A stretch of DNA of 64,000 bases from Mucisphaera sp965279675. Its GTDB lineage: Bacteria > Planctomycetota > Phycisphaerae > Phycisphaerales > Phycisphaeraceae. Positions within the stretch are counted from its first letter, which is position 1, and each line of letters begins with the position of its first letter. Both the position numbers and the translations under genes were made by a program. This document shows, one piece after another, positions 7,834 through 17,134 of this stretch. The DNA lies in contig NZ_CBDIIJ010000002.1 of assembly GCF_965279675.1 (NCBI RefSeq), positions 3,187,999 to 3,251,998 on the forward strand, in the 5' to 3' direction. The notes beneath the pieces were generated by a model, which saw nothing but the letters and a program-made list of their open reading frames with translations, was not told the DNA's origin and searched no databases.

Positions 7834-8727
7834 GTGTCCTCCCTAACCCTGCCCTGCCCGGCCAAGCTCAACCTGGCCCTGTCTGTCGGTGAGCCCGATG
7901 CCACCGGCTACCACCCCCTCGCCAGTTGGATGGTCGCCATCGACCTCCATGACGAGCTCATCCTGACCTCACCGCCTGGCAACGACAGACCTAATCTCAA
8001 GTTCACCAGCGACGCCCTGGGCCAACACGCCATCAATTGGCCCCCTGCGAAGGACCTCGCCTACCGAGCGCTGCATGCCCTCGAAGACCACACCGGTCAA
8101 TCACTCAGCATAGGTATCGAACTGCACAAACGCATCCCACCAGGCGCCGGCCTGGGTGGGGGCTCCAGCGACGCAGCTGGCGTACTCGTCGGCGTCAACA
8201 AGCTACTCGACCTCAAACTTAGCTCCGACGAACTCTGCCAACTCGCCGCCACGCTCGGTGCCGACGTTGCCTTCCTCGTCAAAGCCATACATGGCAGCAC
8301 CTCAGCCATCGCCACCGGCTACGGCGAGCAACTGACCCCCCTGCTTCATCCCAAGCCCATCCACCTCACACTCATCTGGCCCGGCTTCGGTTGCTCCACC
8401 GCCGGCGTCTACCAGGCCTTCGACGCACTGAATCCTCAGAAAACCGTCGAGCTCGAACGCGTCCAGTCACTCGCCAGCCAAACCAGACTCGACCCCAACG
8501 CCCCCTTCAACGACCTCGCAGAGCCCGCCAAACGAGTCCAAACCCAACTGGCTACGGTTCAAGCCGAGTTACAACACAAGCTGCGACAGACGGTGCATAT
8601 CACCGGCTCAGGCAGCGCTCTCTACGTTATCGCCCGAGACGCAGCACAGGCCCGGAACATGACCAGGCTGGCGGAGCAGATAGATCCCTGCAAGGCACGA
8701 GCTGTCAGCACACTCAAATCACATTAG
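7834..8727 (+). CDS. ispE: 4-diphosphocytidyl-2-C-methyl-D-erythritol kinase
   Basis: A GHMP kinase that phosphorylates CDP-methylerythritol in the non-mevalonate isoprenoid pathway. The 297-residue protein starts SSLTLPCPAKLNLALSVG, contains the ATP-binding glycine/serine loop PPGAGLGGGSSDAAGVL near residue 100 and a late ITGSGSALYV block. The chosen GTG at 7834 lies five bases after the regulator's stop and gives the normal family N-terminus; no ATG fits. It converges on glyA with a 22-base gap. Confidence 0.93.
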   Translation: MSSLTLPCPAKLNLALSVGEPDATGYHPLASWMVAIDLHDELILTSPPGNDRPNLKFTSDALGQHAINWPPAKDLAYRALHALEDHTGQSLSIGIELHKRIPPGAGLGGGSSDAAGVLVGVNKLLDLKLSSDELCQLAATLGADVAFLVKAIHGSTSAIATGYGEQLTPLLHPKPIHLTLIWPGFGCSTAGVYQAFDALNPQKTVELERVQSLASQTRLDPNAPFNDLAEPAKRVQTQLATVQAELQHKLRQTVHITGSGSALYVIARDAAQARNMTRLAEQIDPCKARAVSTLKSH

Positions 8728-8749
8728 GCGACCACAAACCACCGATCGC

Positions 8750-10033
8750 TCAGTGCGGCATCGGATACTGCGAGCACAGGTCCACGATCTGCTCACGAAC
8801 CTCAGCAGCCACCTGCTCATCACCCTTCGACTCGAGCACCCGGTCGATCCACCTCGCCACCTGACGCATCTGCTCTTCCCCAAAGCCACGCGTCGTGAGC
8901 GCCGGCGCACCCAGCCGCAGACCGGAAGTCACCTTTGGCGGACGAGGATCATTCGGGATCCCGTTCTTGTTCGAGATGATGCCGGCGGCTTCCAGCCACA
9001 TCTCCGCATCAGCGCCCGTCAGATCCTCCGACTTCGGGCGAAGATCAACCAGCATCAGGTGGTTGTCCGTCCCACCGGACACCAACCGGTAACCAAGCGA
9101 AGACAGCTCACTCGCCAGCGCCTGAGCATTGGCGACCACCTGCTTGGCATACGCCTTGAACGAGGGGTCCAGCGCCTCGCCGAACGCCACCGCTTTCGCC
9201 GCGATGACGTGCATCAACGGGCCGCCCTGCGAACCCGGGAAAATCCGACGATCCAGCTTCTTCGCCAGGTCTTCATCGTTAGTAAGCAGCAGTCCACCCC
9301 GCGGCCCGCGAAGCGTCTTATGCGTCGTCGTGCTCACCATATGAGCGTGCGGGAAAGGCGAGGGATGCACACCCGCAGCCACCAGACCCGAGATGTGCGA
9401 GATGTCGGCAAGAAGCGTTGCCCCCACCTCATCCGCGATCTCACGGAACTTCGCGAAATCTATCACCCGCGGATAAGCCGAGTATCCGCAGATCATCAGC
9501 TTCGGCTTATGCTCGAGCGCCTGGCTCCGGACATGATCGAAGTCAATCAGCTCCGTCTCCGGGTCCAACCGGTAGTCCACGATGTTGTAGAAGTGACCCG
9601 AAAAATTCACCTTCAGACCATGCGACAGGTGCCCGCCGGAATCAATCGGCAGCGACAACACCGTCTCACCCGGCTTGAGCACAGCCATGAACGCCGCCAC
9701 ATTCGCGTTGGCCCCGGAGTGCGGCTGGACGTTTGCAAACTTGCAGCCAAACAATTCCTTCGCACGATCTCGAGCCAGATCCTCCACCTGATCGTGGAAC
9801 TGACAACCGCCGTAATACCGCGCTCCCGGATAACCCTCCGCATACTTGTTTGTCAATACCGAACCCATCGCCGCCATCACCGCCGGCGAGGCATGGTTCT
9901 CCGAAGCGATCAGCTCCAGCGTGTTCTCCTGCCGCTGAACCTCCGCCGCGATGATCCGGTAGGTCTCCGGATCATGCTCCTGCAGCGTCGTCATGGGCTG
10001 GTTCAAAACCGGTTCGGTCTGGGTCTGGGTCAC
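8750..10033 (-). CDS. glyA: Serine hydroxymethyltransferase
   Basis: A pyridoxal-phosphate enzyme that interconverts serine and glycine and charges tetrahydrofolate with a one-carbon unit. The 427-residue length is typical. Diagnostic segments are LIASENHASPAVM near the N-terminus, YAEGYPGARYYGG, the HPSPFPHAHMVSTTTHKTLR block with the PLP lysine, GPRGG just after it, and the C-terminal TSGLRLGAPALTTRGFGE. The upstream neighbour on the same strand is not read into it obviously: the 1409-residue PQQ gene ends or starts 21 bases away, so they may share transcripts. Confidence 0.97.
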   Translation of the reverse strand: MTQTQTEPVLNQPMTTLQEHDPETYRIIAAEVQRQENTLELIASENHASPAVMAAMGSVLTNKYAEGYPGARYYGGCQFHDQVEDLARDRAKELFGCKFANVQPHSGANANVAAFMAVLKPGETVLSLPIDSGGHLSHGLKVNFSGHFYNIVDYRLDPETELIDFDHVRSQALEHKPKLMICGYSAYPRVIDFAKFREIADEVGATLLADISHISGLVAAGVHPSPFPHAHMVSTTTHKTLRGPRGGLLLTNDEDLAKKLDRRIFPGSQGGPLMHVIAAKAVAFGEALDPSFKAYAKQVVANAQALASELSSLGYRLVSGGTDNHLMLVDLRPKSEDLTGADAEMWLEAAGIISNKNGIPNDPRPPKVTSGLRLGAPALTTRGFGEEQMRQVARWIDRVLESKGDEQVAAEVREQIVDLCSQYPMPH

Positions 10034-10054
10034 GACATACTCCCTGTATTAGCC

Positions 10055-13000
10055 TTATCGGGGCATCCTAAGCGTCCCCTGAGGCCGCGGCAAAAACAAC
10101 GGCTCACGATCACCCGCCTCGCCTGCCTGAAGCCTTATATGCAGTACCACTGGCAGGCCCGGTGCCTCCCCCTCATCCCCTGCATCGTGCATGAGAAGGA
10201 TCGTCCCAGCCCCCCTCAAGGCAACCACAAACCCCCCTTCGATCGGCCCGGACGCCGAAAGATCGGCCTGCCGCCAGTCAGCCGGCAGAGCCCTGCGGTC
10301 GAGCAGACGGCCGCTGGCCAGGTCGTATTCCGACCAAATCGGCGACACGGCGGCCTGCCCACGCACCGATATCCCCAGCGACCAGACAAGCACACGATCC
10401 TCGCTCAACCAGTGAGCCATGTGACGAAGCCCCTCCGCCGCAACCCCACCAGCACCACTTGGAGCGGCCGCTTCCCAGACCACCCGACCCGCCGAATCCA
10501 GCTTCATCAACCGGTCACTCGAACGAACAATCACCTCGTCACCCAAGGCACGAATAGGCGGACTGCTCTCGTTGGTTCGTGTCGCCGAGGACAACGCCAC
10601 CAATTCACGACCCGACTCGGTCTCGTAAACCCGCAGGCTGTTGACATTGGCACGAACCGAGTGAACCGCCAGAAAACCACCCGCCACCCAAAGCGGGCGC
10701 TGAAATGCCGTCTGCTCGATCGTCCGACGCCAGGTCACCTGCCCGTCCGGCAGACCGTACACCACCAACTCACGCCCCTCGATCACCGCCATCTGGTCGA
10801 GTTCCGTCAACCGAAGATCAACAATCGGCTGCGCCGGCTGAAGGTTCAACAACACAGGCTCGCCCGACAAGGTGTCAAAAACATCAATCCATGAGCCCGG
10901 CCCACCCTGCCCCGGACGCTGGCGGCCGTGTAAAGCCGCAAACCACTCATTGACCTCCAGACCCAGCAACGTGCCTCCACGCGCCTGCTGATGCCAGACC
11001 GGCTGGCCATCCCGACGATCCAGTGCACTCACCCGTCCCTGCTGACTGCTCACGATCACCCGAAAATCCGTCAACCCCGGAATCAGCACCGTCGGTAACG
11101 CCCTGTCGATAGCCATAGGCGGGACCACCAACTCCCTCACCGCCTCCGGTCGACCGAGCACCGGCCGAGGAATCGTCGTCGCAGACGGTGATTCCGGATC
11201 CGCAGTCAGTCGCTGACGGGTCCAACCCGAAGACGGATCATCGTGATTCAGATGAACCACAGAACCGTCTGTCTGCAGCGTCGCCACGAAACCACGACGG
11301 TCGCTGATCACCACCAGTGGCCGAGCCTCCAAAACAACACGGCCCGCCAGAAACGGCTGATTCACCACCGAATCTGCGCGCCAGGAAGAAAGCACCTGCT
11401 GATGCCTGATCACCGCATGATCAGCCCCATGGGCTCGTTCCAGGGCGAGTCCAGTAAGCCGCCAACCACGCGTCGGAAAACCCGGCCAGACAAGCTCGCG
11501 CGACGCAGCCCGAGCCACGCCCGCTCCCTCCTCCCCAAGTCTCAACACGCCATCCCACGCAGGAAAATCCCTGCTGAGCCGCCGCAGCCAGACACCAGTC
11601 CGCTCAGGCAGTCCCATCGCCAGATGAGCCATCGACACCTGCTCGACCAAAGCCACCGCCTGATCCGCCGTCTCCACCAACCGGTAAGCGCGCCGCAGGT
11701 ACATCGTCGCGTCAAGCGGCCGCCCCTGCCGCAACGCCAGCTGCCCCGCCAACTCGAGCGCGGGCCGCGCCCAGCGTGAAGCCGGGTACCGCTCCGCCAC
11801 CGCCGCCAGCCCTTCAGAGCTCCCTCGATCACGAGCCGCTTCCAACTCCGTCAAGGCCAACGCATCAAACCGGCTGTAAACCTCCGACCCCACCTCACCC
11901 ACCAGCCTTCGTACTTCCCGCCTCGCAACCCGAGCCGCAAGCGGGGCACCATCCAGGTAACCAAGCTGGACCCCCGTGAACTCAGACCCCTGAAGCAACG
12001 CCTGGTAGGCAGCCACGCCGAGATCGGCTCGCCCCAACGCCGACTGGAGCCTCGCTATCAGAATCAGAACGGCCGCCCGATGCTCCGTCGAAACTGTTAA
12101 CCCTTCCAGCAGAGCCACACAACGAAGCCCGATCGCAGCATCCTCCTCAAGAAGCGAGCCCACAAGCCGCGCCAGTCGCCTGAACACAGCCTCACGCTCG
12201 CTCGGCGACACCTGCCCCTGCCACGCGCCCCACACCCTCTCCGCATACACCAGCCCCTCCTGGATAGCCGACCGATCGCCCTGACCCGATGCCACCTCCA
12301 TCAAACGCAGACCAGGCTCTAAACCTTCGGCTGCAGGTGACGCTAATGCGTCCAACAGCTTCGCCCTGGCCAGCGGCCAGGCCATAAAAACCTGCAAACC
12401 TTCGGGACCACTCACCAAAACCTGCTCGCGGTGACCCGCAATCCGCGCCGCTGGATCCAGAACCATACGCCGCGTTGGCTCAGCACCAGCTCGGTCGATT
12501 GACCACAGCCAGCCTCCGTGCTCAAACCAGATTGCGCCAGCAGCCAAAGCCTCCCCAGTATCTCCGGGGTCAACCGGCATCAGACGCTCATCAAACCACT
12601 CCGCCCCCGTACCAGCCGACAGCAACAACCCGCCTTCCGTCCAGTGGAACCGGGCGGGCATCGAACCCGGCTCCAACTCCGCGAGCAAACGCCCATCCTC
12701 GATGGCCAGCAGACGAATCACCGACTGATCCGTCGGTGCAACCAGCACCCCCTCCGGCAGAGCCAGCAAACGGGGCCGGCTGGCCTGCGGGACCCGGCTC
12801 GCCACACGGCCAGACACCCCCTCTCCCCGATCATCAAGCTGCGACAAGTCTCGCAACCACGCGATGGATCCGCTTGCAGATGCTAACGCCACCAGCAAGC
12901 CGCTCGGATCAACCAGCAGAACCCTATCTGAATCGGCATGAAAACCCAGCGATGGCTGCGACTGACTGGCCATCCCACGAGCAATACCTATCGTCCCGAC

Positions 13001-14284
13001 CCCACGCATCCAGCCGGGTTCGCCCGTCTCCGCATCCCAGCAAGCCACTCGTGTTTCCGCTAGAGAACCCGCCTGAATCCGCTGAAGCACAGCGTAAACC
13101 CGACCCTGAGCCAGCATCGGAGTTCCGACCAGAGACCAGTCCTGACCATCTTCAACAAGCTCGTCCTCGTTCTGACGCCAGAGAACCTCACCGGAAACCA
13201 GATCCACCGCGACCAGCGACTGGCCGGAAATCCCCTCAGCTTGCTGCCTCATACCAATCCCGGTTGGCCGCTGAAGACCAGACCCGAAGATCGCATAAGC
13301 ACGACCCTCACCCACCGCCAGTCCCGCACCAATGACAGGCTGAACCAGAGCCCTCAGACGATTCGGTAACTCGCCGTCCGGCAGCGAAGCTTCACTCACG
13401 ACACGCCAACGCTCAAACCCCGAAAACCGATCAAGCCCAACCAGCGATCGTCCGGTATGCACAAGCACCAGGTCATCCGCGATCACAGGAATCGGATAGC
13501 CGCCACGGGGGGAACGACGCTGCCCCGTAAACACACGTACCTCAGGTTGTGACGACGAAAGCCACGCCGCCAACTGCTCATCGATCAGGTCTTCCCAGGC
13601 GACCGACCACAACGCCGCCACCTCATCCAGTGCCAGCGCATCCCCAGCCGGACCCGGAAAGACCCCGCCTTCCGGCGTCGATCTCACATCGATCTTGCCC
13701 GATGATCCGGCCCAGACCGAAAGCTCACGAACCGCAGATCGCAACGACGCATAACGAGCCAAAAGCTCACCGGGCAGTGCAAGCCGGTCAATCACCCCAA
13801 GCAGTGCCTCGGCATCACGCAGCCGTCCCGCTTCCAGGTAAAGCCCCGCCAGATCAAGACCCGCACGCAGCCCCTCCCGAGTCGGCCGGTAGAGATCGAA
13901 GTGCTTCGCCAGCGCTTCCAGACCATCCCGCCCAGAGGGCAGCCCCGCCCTCAGATTCGCGCTCTCCCCCTCGTAGAGACGAGCGTAAACCGCTTCCAGC
14001 GAAGAAGACACGCGCGTCCCTTCCCAGATCAACGCCCTCACCCGCACGTATCGCCCCGGCTCCACCTCGATCAACGCATCGGGATACATCGAGAGCAGCC
14101 GATGAAGCACGCGCGCCGCCGCTTCAAGTCGTCCCCGCTCCTCCAGAGCCCCCATGTCACCGATCAGGTCCTCCGCATCACGATTCTCGGGCACGTAGAC
14201 AGCCGAAACCTGAGCCGCCGCTGGAAGAGAAAACACCAGAAGGACAAGCCAGAAAGCCAGCCGTGGCAGAGAGATCCGCATCAA
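10055..14284 (-). CDS. Giant secreted PQQ-like beta-propeller protein
   Basis: An exported 1409-residue protein with an N-terminal signal peptide (about 1-25, ending PAAAQVSA). An N-terminal helical region resembles tetratricopeptide repeats (leader LEERGRLEAAARVLHRLL). Two sets of PQQ/BamB-type propeller blades follow, recognisable as VAVDLVSGEVLWRQ, ACWDAETGEPGWMRGVG, SALDRRDGQPVWHQQ and VYGLPDGQVTWRR, separated by a second helical stretch (about 650-930). Such proteins occur in planctomycetes as large periplasmic or surface scaffolds; no catalytic residues can be named. It is divergent from asd with an 83-base gap. Confidence 0.75.
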   Translation of the reverse strand: MMRISLPRLAFWLVLLVFSLPAAAQVSAVYVPENRDAEDLIGDMGALEERGRLEAAARVLHRLLSMYPDALIEVEPGRYVRVRALIWEGTRVSSSLEAVYARLYEGESANLRAGLPSGRDGLEALAKHFDLYRPTREGLRAGLDLAGLYLEAGRLRDAEALLGVIDRLALPGELLARYASLRSAVRELSVWAGSSGKIDVRSTPEGGVFPGPAGDALALDEVAALWSVAWEDLIDEQLAAWLSSSQPEVRVFTGQRRSPRGGYPIPVIADDLVLVHTGRSLVGLDRFSGFERWRVVSEASLPDGELPNRLRALVQPVIGAGLAVGEGRAYAIFGSGLQRPTGIGMRQQAEGISGQSLVAVDLVSGEVLWRQNEDELVEDGQDWSLVGTPMLAQGRVYAVLQRIQAGSLAETRVACWDAETGEPGWMRGVGTIGIARGMASQSQPSLGFHADSDRVLLVDPSGLLVALASASGSIAWLRDLSQLDDRGEGVSGRVASRVPQASRPRLLALPEGVLVAPTDQSVIRLLAIEDGRLLAELEPGSMPARFHWTEGGLLLSAGTGAEWFDERLMPVDPGDTGEALAAGAIWFEHGGWLWSIDRAGAEPTRRMVLDPAARIAGHREQVLVSGPEGLQVFMAWPLARAKLLDALASPAAEGLEPGLRLMEVASGQGDRSAIQEGLVYAERVWGAWQGQVSPSEREAVFRRLARLVGSLLEEDAAIGLRCVALLEGLTVSTEHRAAVLILIARLQSALGRADLGVAAYQALLQGSEFTGVQLGYLDGAPLAARVARREVRRLVGEVGSEVYSRFDALALTELEAARDRGSSEGLAAVAERYPASRWARPALELAGQLALRQGRPLDATMYLRRAYRLVETADQAVALVEQVSMAHLAMGLPERTGVWLRRLSRDFPAWDGVLRLGEEGAGVARAASRELVWPGFPTRGWRLTGLALERAHGADHAVIRHQQVLSSWRADSVVNQPFLAGRVVLEARPLVVISDRRGFVATLQTDGSVVHLNHDDPSSGWTRQRLTADPESPSATTIPRPVLGRPEAVRELVVPPMAIDRALPTVLIPGLTDFRVIVSSQQGRVSALDRRDGQPVWHQQARGGTLLGLEVNEWFAALHGRQRPGQGGPGSWIDVFDTLSGEPVLLNLQPAQPIVDLRLTELDQMAVIEGRELVVYGLPDGQVTWRRTIEQTAFQRPLWVAGGFLAVHSVRANVNSLRVYETESGRELVALSSATRTNESSPPIRALGDEVIVRSSDRLMKLDSAGRVVWEAAAPSGAGGVAAEGLRHMAHWLSEDRVLVWSLGISVRGQAAVSPIWSEYDLASGRLLDRRALPADWRQADLSASGPIEGGFVVALRGAGTILLMHDAGDEGEAPGLPVVLHIRLQAGEAGDREPLFLPRPQGTLRMPR

Positions 14285-14328
14285 AGCATCCTACGCCCTC
14301 CCTCTATCGAATGATCGCCAAAACTGCC

Positions 14329-14334
14329 TACAAT
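14329..14334 (+). promoter_or_regulatory. Candidate -10 element ahead of asd
   Basis: TACAAT matches the -10 consensus at five of six positions and lies 33 bases before the asd ATG. No good -35 is seen at 16-18 bases upstream, so this is a weak call. Confidence 0.3.
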
Positions 14335-14367
14335 GAGTGTTTTCCCAACGCCCGGAGCCCCCCGAAG

Positions 14368-15447
14368 ATGTCCGCCACGCCACAAGCCAACCCGCCCAAA
14401 GCCGCCAGCGCAAGTGCACCACTCAACGTGGCGATCGTCGGCTCAACCGGTGCCGTCGGACAGGAATTCCTACGCGTCCTCGAAGCCCGCTCCTTCCCCA
14501 TCAACAACCTCAAACTCCTCGCCAGCGCCCGCAGCGCCGGGAAAACAGATCACTACCAGGACCGCGAGATCACCGTCGGCAACCTCGACGATGAATCCTT
14601 CGAAGGCGTCGATATCGCCCTTTTCAGTGCCGGAGGCTCCATCAGCAAGAAGCACGCCCAACGAGCCGTCGACGCCGGCGCGGTTGTCATCGACAACTCC
14701 TCCGCCTTCCGGATGACCGAAGGCGTCCCGCTCATCGTCCCCGAGGTCAACCCCGAAGCCGCCGCCGGCATCGCCATCGGGTCAGCCCCAGGCATCATCG
14801 CCAACCCGAACTGCTCCACGATCATCGCCCTCGTCGCCGTGACCCCCCTCCACCGCGCCGCCGGCATCAAACGCATGGTCGTCAGCACCTACCAGGCCGC
14901 CAGCGGCGCCGGCGCCGCCGCCATGGCCGAACTCGAACAGCAGACCCGCGAAGTCCTCGAAGGCAAGCCGCCCACCTGCCAAATCTTCGACCGCCAATAC
15001 GCCTTCAACGTCTTCAGCCACAACTCCGACATCGGCCCCGAAGGCTACAACACCGAGGAAATGAAGCTCGTCCGCGAAACCCACAAGATCTGGAACCAGC
15101 CCGTCGACGACCAGACCGCCATCACCGCCACCTGTGTCCGCGTGCCTGTTCTCCGCGCGCACAGCGAGGCCATCAACCTCACCTTCAACCAGCCCCTGAC
15201 AGAAGCTCAGGCCAGAGACATCCTCAGCAAAGCCCCGGGCGTCTCACTCATCGACGACCGCCAGGCCAACCGCTTCCCAACCCCTCTCGACGCCTCCGGC
15301 CAGGACGACGTCTACATCGGCCGTATCCGTCAGGACATCAGCCAGCCAGAAAGCCACGGAATCGACCTCTTTGTCTGCGGCGATCAAATCCGTAAAGGGG
15401 CCGCCCTCAACGCCGTCCAGATCGCCGAACTGCTGATCAACCGCTGA
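14368..15447 (+). CDS. asd: Aspartate-semialdehyde dehydrogenase
   Basis: Reduces aspartyl phosphate to aspartate semialdehyde with NADPH, the branch point to lysine, threonine and methionine. Starting at the ATG at 14368 the protein has 359 residues with an unusual 22-residue Ala/Pro-rich leader before the Rossmann motif VAIVGSTGAVGQEF. The catalytic cysteine lies in NPNCSTIIAL, and the substrate-binding block VVSTYQAASGAGAAAMAEL is present. The open frame extends far upstream but only as a shadow of the opposite-strand PQQ gene. Its stop directly abuts the stop of the converging HDOD-GGDEF gene. Products feed dapA, which is encoded at 56.8 kb. Confidence 0.95.
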   Translation: MSATPQANPPKAASASAPLNVAIVGSTGAVGQEFLRVLEARSFPINNLKLLASARSAGKTDHYQDREITVGNLDDESFEGVDIALFSAGGSISKKHAQRAVDAGAVVIDNSSAFRMTEGVPLIVPEVNPEAAAGIAIGSAPGIIANPNCSTIIALVAVTPLHRAAGIKRMVVSTYQAASGAGAAAMAELEQQTREVLEGKPPTCQIFDRQYAFNVFSHNSDIGPEGYNTEEMKLVRETHKIWNQPVDDQTAITATCVRVPVLRAHSEAINLTFNQPLTEAQARDILSKAPGVSLIDDRQANRFPTPLDASGQDDVYIGRIRQDISQPESHGIDLFVCGDQIRKGAALNAVQIAELLINR

Positions 15448-17004
15448 TCACGCCGCCGATTTCACCCGAGGCGTAAACACCCGTACGCAGTTCCGACCCG
15501 ACTGCTTGGCCGCGTAGACCGCCATGTCGGCCGCCTTGATGAACTGCTCAACCCGCTGAAACACCGATCCGTCGTGAGTCGCCACTCCGATACTCGAAGT
15601 CACCTTAAGCTGCTCGTCTTCGTGAACGACAAGCGGTTCACCGCAAATCTGCTCACGCACCGTCTCAGCCACCCGCGCCGCCGCCTTGCGATCGGTGCCC
15701 GGCAGAACCACCGCGAACTCCTCGCCGCCATACCTGGCAACCAGTGCCCCGTCAGGCATGTGCTTCTGCAGCAAAGCCGCTAGCGCAACCAGCACGCGAT
15801 CGCCCAACTGATGCCCGTAGGTATCGTTGAAGCGTTTGAAGTGATCCGCATCGAAGAACAACAGGCTGCTGGGTTCACCACCCGCTGAGGTCGCATCGAA
15901 AGTCTCTGCGACAAACTCGTTGAACTTTCGACGGTTCGCCACTCCCGTCAAAGCATCCGATTCGGCTTCCTTCACCAGCGCCTGATTCTGCTCCGCCAGC
16001 CGGGTTGACATCTGCTGCGATTCAATCGACAGATTTAACAACTGCTCCGTCGCACGCGCCAGCGTCTGCTCGAAGTTCTCCAGTTGACCCGCCGGCAAGG
16101 AGAACAGCTTCTTGATCTCAGCCGCTCGCTCATGAATCTCTTTCAACAGCGGCTCGATCCGATCCTCCCCAATATCAAACCAAGAAGCCGCCCCCTCCTT
16201 CACCAACTCCAGTGCGTTGCCCGATTCTTCGTGCATGAACAGATCGGCCACCCGATTGCCCAACGCCACGCACCGAGCCCCCTCCCGAAAATCCTCAGGA
16301 GCCTCATCCGGCTCCTCGTGATACCGAATCGGAATCCCAAGCACCTCTGGCAGATTCCAGGCTCTTGCCAGTTCAGCACCAACAAAAGGATGATCGAGAT
16401 CGAACGCCTCCCGCTCCATCTCAATCAGGATCGGATGATGGCCACCCGACTCCGTGATCAACGCGTTGTAACGATCACCCAACACCTGATGCATCGCAAT
16501 GATGCCGATGTCCTGAAGCAACCCCGAAAGAAAAATCTCTTCTCGAAACGGTAGAGACAGCCGCGTACCGATCACCTTCGCACTGGTCGCCGTGTAAAGC
16601 GACCGCTTCCAGTAGCCGTCATTGTCAAACCCGTCACCGCCCGCATCATGCAGATTACCCAGCACGCTGAAACCCAGAGCCAGCGTCTTAACCGTGTTCA
16701 ACCCCAGCAGCACCAACGCCGAACTGATGCTCGAAACCGGCTCATTCAGGCTGTACAGACTCGAGTTCGCGGTCTTGAGGATCTTCCCCGCCAACGCCGC
16801 ATCCAGTTGAACCTTCGCCGCCAGCTCATCGATGCTCACGTCTTCATGCTGCACCAGGCTGATGACGTCCATGGCCACCGCAGGCAGACTGGGCAGCCTC
16901 GGAGATTCAAGCACCGATGCCAACAGATCACTATCCATTCGCCAAGACGCTCCCAGTCCCTCAGACATGATGGCCTGCGGGCTAACCACCTCTAATTTCG
17001 GCAC
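15448..17004 (-). CDS. HDOD and GGDEF domain protein (probable diguanylate cyclase)
   Basis: A 518-residue signalling protein. An HDOD domain (about residues 35-230: SPRLPSLPAVAMDVISLV, AALAGKILKTANSSLY) precedes a short coiled linker and a GGDEF domain (about 345-510: SDALTGVANRRKF, then RYGGEEFAVVLPGTD). The active-site motif is GGEEF, which is compatible with cyclic di-GMP synthesis. The inhibitory I-site RxxD that often sits five residues before it is replaced by HMPD, so product inhibition is unlikely. No membrane segment is seen, so it is probably cytosolic, with the HDOD part as sensor or partner-binding module. It converges with asd with no gap between the stop codons. Confidence 0.88.
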   Translation of the reverse strand: MPKLEVVSPQAIMSEGLGASWRMDSDLLASVLESPRLPSLPAVAMDVISLVQHEDVSIDELAAKVQLDAALAGKILKTANSSLYSLNEPVSSISSALVLLGLNTVKTLALGFSVLGNLHDAGGDGFDNDGYWKRSLYTATSAKVIGTRLSLPFREEIFLSGLLQDIGIIAMHQVLGDRYNALITESGGHHPILIEMEREAFDLDHPFVGAELARAWNLPEVLGIPIRYHEEPDEAPEDFREGARCVALGNRVADLFMHEESGNALELVKEGAASWFDIGEDRIEPLLKEIHERAAEIKKLFSLPAGQLENFEQTLARATEQLLNLSIESQQMSTRLAEQNQALVKEAESDALTGVANRRKFNEFVAETFDATSAGGEPSSLLFFDADHFKRFNDTYGHQLGDRVLVALAALLQKHMPDGALVARYGGEEFAVVLPGTDRKAAARVAETVREQICGEPLVVHEDEQLKVTSSIGVATHDGSVFQRVEQFIKAADMAVYAAKQSGRNCVRVFTPRVKSAA

Positions 17005-17075
17005 GTCACCACCCCCGCTTCATCACGACGACCCAATAAGCAATATTTGTTTCATAACCTTAAATGACCACGAAA

Positions 17076-17101
17076 CAGGGCGACCCCTAAAGGTCGCCCT
17101 G
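17076..17101 (-). terminator. Hairpin downstream of clpC
   Basis: A perfect ten-base-pair stem (17076-17085 with 17092-17101) with a six-base loop lies 34 bases after the clpC stop. On the minus strand it is followed only by TTT, so termination is likely but not ideal. Confidence 0.5.
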
Positions 17102-17134
17102 CTTAACAACTCAGTAACAGTAAGCGCCTGATAA

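Noticed and set aside
8753..10894. A 713-codon plus-strand open frame
   Set aside because: Antisense to glyA and the PQQ gene, with low-complexity Arg/His/Pro composition.
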